A stretch of 64,000 nucleotides of DNA, taken from the NCBI RefSeq assembly GCF_902686445.1, contig NW_025920106.1:1240001-1304000 (forward strand), in the 5' to 3' direction. The notes under the pieces were generated by a model. It saw nothing but the letters and a program-made list of their open reading frames with translations, was not told the DNA's origin and did no database searches. The translations under genes and the position numbers were made by a program. Source of the stretch: Sciurus carolinensis (taxonomy: Eukaryota > Chordata > Mammalia > Rodentia > Sciuridae). Shown in pieces: positions 58,021-64,000 of this stretch. Every line of letters starts with the position of its first letter. Within the stretch, counting starts at the first letter, position 1.

Positions 58021-60006
58021 ATTAAGCAGGTTCTATTTAAAGGTAATAACACAAGACTTCTCCCCGGAGGGAGAAGGGGGGCATGGCTGATGTTCTAAAG
58101 TCCCAAGAAGTGAGCACACCCTATATCCTTTATGTTAAGGTTTCTTTTGTTCTCCAGTTCTTTCCCCCTTTTCTCCCCTTCCTGTCTATGTTACTAGGCA
58201 TGGTTGTACAGGAAGATGCACAAAGTTAGAAGTGAATGGGCAGGGCAAGAAAAAAGTGATTCAGTCAGGTAAGTCTGATAATCAATGGACTCTGCAGATC
58301 CTTGACATTCCATTCTCCCAGGGGCAGTCTCCAGTTTCCAGAGACAGATGGTTTCTTGGCTTCCATTTCCTCCATTTGACTTGATCCCCTATTTCTACAC
58401 TAACTGCCTGCCCACAACTCTGGCTTTATTTCTCCCTTTTGCTTTAGAAACTCTTTACTGCTATAAGGAAAGGGAGTGATGATTGCTCTGCCTTCTTTGA
58501 ACTGTAAGGAGGCAACATGTGACAAGCAGTTTGAAGTTCCCTTTTAGAAACTGGGTCAATGGAGGGGTCCATGGTACAAGTCTGTTTGGGGAAGAGCAGG
58601 TTGCAATGTCATTTGGGTGTGGGTGCTTCTAAGAAAGAGAAACAAAAGACATGAGTATTGAAATGAGATTAATACAAAATAAATGTTGCAGCATCTGGAA
58701 CATGTCATGAAGATGACAGAAGTCAATAATCCCTCACTAGAAGGTGGAAGAACTGAGAAATTGTTCCCATAACAAGGCCTAACAAAGGCTGGAGAGAACA
58801 AGGTCTTTATGTGGTCTTGTTATCATTGTTAGCATTCTCCAAGTTATCAGGAATGTAAACACCACATTTAATTCTTAATGTCATTGGTGACACCAGAAAA
58901 TATAACTAAATGACTTTGTGTCATCTGATTTTGTAAAATATCTTTTTATTGGTATAACCTGTGTTTAGTAGAGATCTCTATATTTCAGTTACTTCTGGCT
59001 AGATAATCAAACTAGCAAACATAAATGAAGCCAAACTGTTTAGCTTAGGAAGTTCTGTAGGCCTTAAACTGGTGAAAAATTTCTGACTCTGGCAGTTTCT
59101 CTTGATAGTTATCAGGCTCATTTGCCTAAGAATCTCTTTTTTGTAACTTCCAAACTTTACTTATTCTAGTGGGCTAACACAAGTGTATTGTATAAGTTAC
59201 ATTTAACTATTGTTTCATTTAAATGCCCAAGAATGTTTTGGTTTCAACTCTTTTTCTAGATGTTTATGATAAAGCTGATCAAATTGACTTGTTTCTTTAT
59301 TGTTAAGAGTCAGTTGAGCTCCCACAGGGGTCACTCATGGGAAACTTGAGAGCAGCCTCTTAGGTCCATTAGTGTCATTTGCTAGATAGGGTCTCCTTGA
59401 TGAGATGGCTTTCCTTGGAAGCATCAGGGATGTCTCCCTTTTCCAATGACCCTCCTCTGCAGCAAGTGCATTGATTGGCTTTCCATCCTCCAGTGGTCTC
59501 ATCAATTTCCTTGATTGGGAGGTCGTGTGACCCAGAGTTGCAAAGCCCCACAGAGAAGTCCTCTTGTTCCCTGGATTCAGGCTGACTTAGAGGGCAAGAG
59601 CCAAATACTGGTGTTTCTTGGCCTCTGTATTTAATGTCATTCTCTAAGTTTGATTTTAAATATCGAGGAAGCCAGTCTCACCACTCATAATGTAAGAGTA
59701 GTGGGCTTCAATATCAGTGTCTATAATTTTATTTATAGTCTGCATTTGTACTGGAATTTACCATTATATACTCTCTGTTCTGTAGGTGATGGCTTATTAT
59801 CACAAGTTACCTAGGTTGTTGAAGCAGTACCTCTGCAAACATTAACTGGTAACAGTTTTACTAAATAAAATTAGCAAGAGTAAAAATACATTCAGCTTGT
59901 ATAATAGCTATCTTGAATTTTGGCTGAGCATTTTGGCTCTACCATATATCCCCTTTTGAGATCACAGTAATTCCACAACAAGAACCAATCCTCTGATTAT
60001 AACTTT
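58021..60006 (-). other. Possible further retroviral internal sequence, otherwise unassigned
   Basis: Upstream (on the minus strand) of the env tail. Minus-strand reading gives short fragments of retroviral character, for example IGDQVKWRKWKPRNHLSLE at about 58340-58400, resembling the integrase C-terminal region. Another cysteine-rich scrap is at about 59440-59510. All are broken. I cannot assign a clear gene order. Confidence 0.3.
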
Positions 60007-61025
60007 ATTTTTTAATTTTTTTTAATTTTTACGGAGACACTTTGATTCATTGTACACAAATGGGGTACAACTTTTCATTTCTATGGTTGTACACAATGTA
60101 CATTCACACCATTCATGTACTCGTACATATATATAGGGTAATACTGTTTTAATCTACTGTTTTTTGATCCCCACCCCCTCCCACCCCCTTTTATTCTACC
60201 CCCTCCAAAATTTCTTTATTCTTCTCTTCCCCCTGTTACCCCCATTGTTACATATTGTCATGCAATTATCAGAGAAAATATTCAGCCTTTGGTTTTTGGG
60301 GCTTGGCTTATTTCACTTAGCATTATATTTTCCAACTTCATCCATTTACCAGCAAATGCCATAATTTTATTGTTCTTTATGACTGAGTAATACTCCATTG
60401 TGTATATATACCACAGTTTCTTTATCCATTCATCAATTGAAGGGCATCTAGGTTGGTTCCACAATCTAGGTATTGTGAATTGAGCTGCTATGAACATTGA
60501 TGTGACTGCATGACTATAGTATACTGATTTTAAATCCTTTGGGTATAAACCCAGGAATAGCTGGGTCAAATGGTGGGTCCATTCCAAGCTTTCTGAGGAA
60601 TCTCCATACTGCTTTCCAGAGTGGCTGTACAAATTTGCAACTCCACCAAAAATGTATGAATGTGCCTTTCCCCCCACATTCATGCCAACACTAATTGGAG
60701 TTAGATTAAATCTTAGGGGTGGTTTAATTTGCATTTCTCTAATTATCAGGGATGCTGAGCATTTTTTCATATATTTGTTAATTACTTGTATATCTTCTTC
60801 TGTGAACTGTATGCCCATTTCCTTAGCCCATTTATTGATTGGGTTCTTTGTATTTTTGGTACAAAGTTTTATAAGTTCTTTATAAACTTTGGAGATTAGT
60901 GCTCTGTCTGAAGTATGTGTGGAAAAGATTTTCTCCCACTCTGAAGACTCTTTTTTCACACTGTTAATTGTTTTCTGTGCTGAGAAAAAACATTTTAGTT
61001 TGAATCTATCCCATTTATTGATTCT
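60007..61025 (-). mobile_element. L1-F: 3' part of an L1, minus strand
   Basis: It runs from an A-rich tail (plus-strand T-rich at 60007-60033) through a 3' UTR into the last part of ORF2, then stops at 61025 where L1-G begins. Its 3' UTR matches L1-A, not L1-E or L1-G. It is either 5'-truncated or split by L1-G, with the rest beyond the window. Confidence 0.9.
60282..61025 (-). pseudogene. L1-F ORF2 C-terminal fragment
   Basis: One open frame of about 247 codons, from RINKWDRFKLK to the ORF2 end (SEISQAPKTKG). The cysteine motif region is altered: it reads [20 protein letters not shown], lacking the spaced cysteines seen in L1-G at the same place. The frame is open across the whole fragment, but the upstream end is cut by L1-G. 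Confidence 0.85.
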
Positions 61026-61037
61026 TTTTTTTTTTAT

Positions 61038-61273
61038 TGTAAGCAAATGGGATACATGTTGTTTGTCTGTACATGGCGTAAAGGCATACCATTTGTGTAA
61101 TCATAAATTTACATAGGGTAATGTTTGATTCATTCTGCCATTTTTTCCCTTCCCCCCCTCCCCTCACACCCTTCCCCTCCATCTATACAGTCCTTCCTTC
61201 CTCCATTCCTGCCCCCTCCCTAAACCCAACTCCAACCCCAACACTAACCCTTCCCACCCCCCCTTATGTGTCA
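61038..61273 (-). other. L1-G 3' UTR with C-rich (sense G-rich) tract
   Basis: The plus strand carries a long pyrimidine block at about 61140-61265, including CCCTTCCCCCCCTCCCCTC and CCCTAAACCCAACTCCAACC. On the L1 sense strand this is a G-rich tract just before the end, a known tendency of mammalian L1 3' UTRs. Confidence 0.85.
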
Positions 61274-63424
61274 TCATCCACTTATTAGCGATATCATTCT
61301 TCCTTTGGTTTTTTGAGATTGGCTTATCTCACTTATCATGATATTCTCCAGTTTCATCCATTTGCCTGCAAATGCCATAATTTTATCGTTCTTTATGGCT
61401 GAGTAATATTCCATTGTATATATATACCACATTTTCTTTATCCATTCATCAATTGAAGGACATCTAGGTTGGTTCCACAATCTGGCTATTGTGAACTGAG
61501 CAGCTATGAACATTGATGTGGCTGTATCTCTGTAATATGCTGATTTTAAGTCCTTTGGGTATAGGCCAAGGAGTGGGATAGCTGGGTCAAATGGTGTTTC
61601 CATTCCAAGTTTTCTAAGGAATCTCCACACTGCTTTCCAGAGTGGCTGCACTAATTTGCAGTCCCACCAGCAATGTAAGAGTGTACCTTTCTCCCCACAT
61701 CCTCGCCAACACCTGTTGTTGCTTGTATTCTTGATAATTGCCATTCTAATTGGGGTGAAATGGAATCTTAGGGTGGTTTTGATTTGCATTTCTCTTATTA
61801 CTAGAGATGTTGAACATTTTTCCATATGTTTGTTGATTGCTTGTATATCTTCTTCTGTGAAGTGTCTGTTCATTTCCTTAGCCCATTTGTCAGTTGGATT
61901 ATTTACATTCTTGGTGTAGAGTTTTTTGAGTTCTTTATAGATTCTGGAGATTAGCGCTCTATCTGAAGTATGATTGGCAAAGATTTTCTCCCACTCTGTA
62001 GGCTCTTTCTTTGCATTGCTGATAGTTTCCTTTGCTGAGAGAAAGCTTTTTAGTTTGAATCTATCCCAGTTATTAATTCTTGCTTTTATTTCTTGTGCTA
62101 TGGGAGTCCTGTTGAGGAAGTCTGGTCCTAAGCCAACATGTTGAAGCTCTGGACCTACTTTTTCTTCTATAAGATGCAAGGTCTCTGGTCTGATTCCGAG
62201 ATCCTTAATCCATTTTGAGTTTAGTTTCGTGCATGGTGAGAGATATGGGTTTAGTTTCATTCTGTTGCATATGGATTTCCAATTCTCCCAGCACCATTTG
62301 TTGAAGAGGCTATCTTTACTCCATTGCATATTTTTGGCCCCTTTGTCTAATATGAGAAAATTGTATTTATTTGGGTTAGTGTCCATGTCCTCTATTCTGT
62401 ACCATTGATCCACCTTTCTATTTTGGTAACAATACCATGCCGTTTTTGTTACTATTGCTTTGTAGTAGAGTTGAAGATCTGGTATTGCGATACCCCCTGC
62501 TTCACTCTTTCTGCCAAGGATTGCTTTAGCTATTCTGGGTTTTTTATTCTTCCAGATGAATTTCATAATTGCTTGCTCTATTTCTGTAAGGTACATCATT
62601 GGGATTTTAATTGGAATTGCATTGAATCTGTATAGCACTTTTGGTAGTATGGCCATTTTGACAATATTAATTCTTCCTATCCAAGAACATGGGAGATCTT
62701 TCCATCTTCTAAGGTTTTCTTGAATTTCTTTCTTTAGTGTTCTGTAGTTCTCATTGTAGAGGTCTTTCACCTCTTTTGTGAGATTGATTCCCAAATACTT
62801 TATTTTTTTCGAAGCTATTGTGAATGGGGTAGTTTTCCTAATTTCTCTTTCTGAAGATTCATCGCTTATATATAAAAATGCCTTAGATTTATGTGTATTG
62901 ATCTTATATCCCGCTACTTTACTGAATTCACTTATGAGATCTAAAAGTTTTCTGGTGGAATTTCCTGGTTCCTCTAAGTATACCATCATATCATCAGCAA
63001 ATAGGGATAGTTTGAGTTCTTCTTTTCCTATTCGTATCCCTTTAATTTCTTTGGTCTGTCTAATTGCTCTGGCTAGAGTTTCAAGGACGATATTGAATAG
63101 AAGTGGTGAAAGAGGGCATCCCTGCCTTGTTCCAGTTTTTAGAGGGAATGCTTTCAGTTTTTCACCATTTAGAATGATATTAGCCATGGGTTTAGCGTAG
63201 ATGGCCTTTACAATGTTAAGGAATGTTCCCACTATCCCTATTTTTTCTAGTGTTTTGAGCATGAAGGGGTGCTGTATTTTATCAAATGCTTTTTCTGCAT
63301 CTATCAAAATAATCATGTGATACTTGACTTTAAGTCTATTGATATGGTGAATTACATTTATTGATTTCCTGATGTTGAACCAACCTTGCATCCCTGGGAT
63401 GAAACCCACTTGGTCATGGTGCAC
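61274..63424 (-). CDS. L1-G ORF2, long open part (reverse transcriptase and C-terminal region)
   Basis: An uninterrupted stretch of 716 codons. Residues 1-150 hold the RT palm: AEKAFDKI with the motif A aspartate, [16 protein letters not shown], and an intact F-A-D-D box at residues 142-145 (62990-63001). A long linker follows. Near residues 560-590 lies the cysteine motif [18 protein letters not shown], with C-x3-C-x7-H-x4-C spacing. The ORF ends [14 protein letters not shown]1 ORF2p nicks target DNA and copies L1 RNA onto it. The first codon shown is GTG, reached only because of the upstream frameshift; the true ORF2 start lies beyond 64000. Confidence 0.88.
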   Translation of the reverse strand: MHHDQVGFIPGMQGWFNIRKSINVIHHINRLKVKYHMIILIDAEKAFDKIQHPFMLKTLEKIGIVGTFLNIVKAIYAKPMANIILNGEKLKAFPLKTGTRQGCPLSPLLFNIVLETLARAIRQTKEIKGIRIGKEELKLSLFADDMMVYLEEPGNSTRKLLDLISEFSKVAGYKINTHKSKAFLYISDESSEREIRKTTPFTIASKKIKYLGINLTKEVKDLYNENYRTLKKEIQENLRRWKDLPCSWIGRINIVKMAILPKVLYRFNAIPIKIPMMYLTEIEQAIMKFIWKNKKPRIAKAILGRKSEAGGIAIPDLQLYYKAIVTKTAWYCYQNRKVDQWYRIEDMDTNPNKYNFLILDKGAKNMQWSKDSLFNKWCWENWKSICNRMKLNPYLSPCTKLNSKWIKDLGIRPETLHLIEEKVGPELQHVGLGPDFLNRTPIAQEIKARINNWDRFKLKSFLSAKETISNAKKEPTEWEKIFANHTSDRALISRIYKELKKLYTKNVNNPTDKWAKEMNRHFTEEDIQAINKHMEKCSTSLVIREMQIKTTLRFHFTPIRMAIIKNTSNNRCWRGCGEKGTLLHCWWDCKLVQPLWKAVWRFLRKLGMETPFDPAIPLLGLYPKDLKSAYYRDTATSMFIAAQFTIARLWNQPRCPSIDEWIKKMWYIYTMEYYSAIKNDKIMAFAGKWMKLENIMISEISQSQKTKGRMISLISG

Positions 63425-64000
63425 TATCTTTTAATATGTTTTTGTATGCAATTTGCTAAAATTTTGTTTAGAATTTTTGCGTCGATGTTCATTAAGGATA
63501 TTGGTCTGAAATTTTCTTTCCTCGATGTGTCTCTGTCTGGTTTAGGAATCAGGGTAATATTTGCTTCATAGAATGAGTTTGGGAGAGTTCCCTCCTCTTC
63601 TATTTTCTGGAATACTTTGAGAAGTATTGGAATGAGTTCTTCTTTAAAAGTTTTGTAGAACTCGGCTGAGAACCCATCTGGTCTTGGACTTTTCTTTGTT
63701 GGAAGGCTTTTGATGACTTCTTCTATTTCATTACTTGAAATTGGTCTATTTAAATTGTGTATGTCCTCCTCATTCAGTTTAGGCAATTCATATGTCTCTA
63801 GAAACCTGTTGATGTCTTCGAAATTTTCTATTTTGTTGGAGTATAGATTTTCAAAATACCTTCTAATTATGTTTTGTATTTCAGTCGTGTCTGTTGTGAT
63901 ATTTCCTTGTTCATTCCGAATTTTAGTGATTTGGGTTTTCTCTCGTCTTCTCTTTGTTAGTGTGGCTAAAGGTTTATCAATTTTGTTTATTTTTTCGAAG
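63424..64000 (-). pseudogene. L1-G ORF2, upstream part in a shifted frame
   Basis: Reading from the window edge, this covers the region between endonuclease and RT and the start of the [22 protein letters not shown], then [15 protein letters not shown] and [20 protein letters not shown]. It ends at IQKHIKR followed by a stop. L1-D and L1-E have five A residues at this point on the sense strand, and L1-G has four (plus-strand T-run 63429-63432). One deleted base accounts for the whole frame change. Confidence 0.9.

Larger units (their letters stand above)
61026..64000 (-). mobile_element. L1-G: young-looking L1, minus strand, runs off the window
   Basis: The 3' tail is a T-run at 61026-61037 on the plus strand, followed by a 3' UTR of the L1-E type (61038-61273) and ORF2 up to the window edge. 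ORF2 is nearly intact. It abuts L1-F in the same orientation. Confidence 0.93.

Noticed and set aside
62405..63200. Plus-strand frames of 76 and 140 codons
   Set aside because: They are the antisense of the L1-G ORF2 reading frame.

Overview
The window looks like intergenic DNA from a squirrel-family (sciurid) rodent. The evidence is the SINE content: tRNA-derived ID elements and composite elements with a B1 (7SL-like) half fused to an ID half, the combination known from squirrels and their relatives. No host protein-coding exon, rRNA or tRNA gene could be supported. Nearly every recognisable feature is a transposable element, a tandem repeat or a decayed retrovirus.

Layout. 1-4608: old, badly broken L1 in + orientation (L1-A). 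4620-9262: AT-rich minisatellite of roughly 28-bp units, with a 283-bp non-repeat island. 9265-10722: a second, unrelated degenerate tandem array. 10740-19286: mostly unassigned, with a MIR, an L2-like piece and three ID-type SINEs. 19287-23660: a betaretrovirus-like (class II) endogenous provirus remnant with an LTR-like block, nucleocapsid, dUTPase, protease, reverse transcriptase, RNase H and integrase, all broken. 23665-28451: a minus-strand L1 (L1-B) with its 5' UTR, ORF1 and half of ORF2 but no 3' part, followed by two head-on L1 scraps. 29330-42416: AT-rich DNA with ancient L2, MIR, MER5-like and MaLR-like pieces and several B1-ID SINEs. 42417-48382: a full-length minus-strand L1 (L1-E) flanked by a perfect 18-bp target-site duplication. 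48383-57480: more unassigned DNA, microsatellites, L2-like pieces and a young ID SINE with a perfect 15-bp duplication. 57480-60006: a retroviral env tail and LTR-like fragment on the minus strand. 60007-64000: two stacked minus-strand L1s. The second (L1-G) has a long intact ORF2 segment, broken in the visible part by one single-base deletion.

The most unusual feature is the 4.6-kb minisatellite. Each unit has four positions occupied mainly by CA or TG, the pattern expected if an ancestral unit carried four CpG sites that decayed by methyl-C deamination. The L1 copies also show two kinds of internally repeated 5' UTR (35-bp units in L1-B, larger monomers in L1-E) and two different 3' UTR lineages, one with a G-rich, partly telomere-like tract.

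Limits. Everything was read by eye with no database search. Boundaries of old repeats are good to a few tens of bases at best. L2-like and LTR-like calls rest on recalled family patterns and should be tested with a repeat library.
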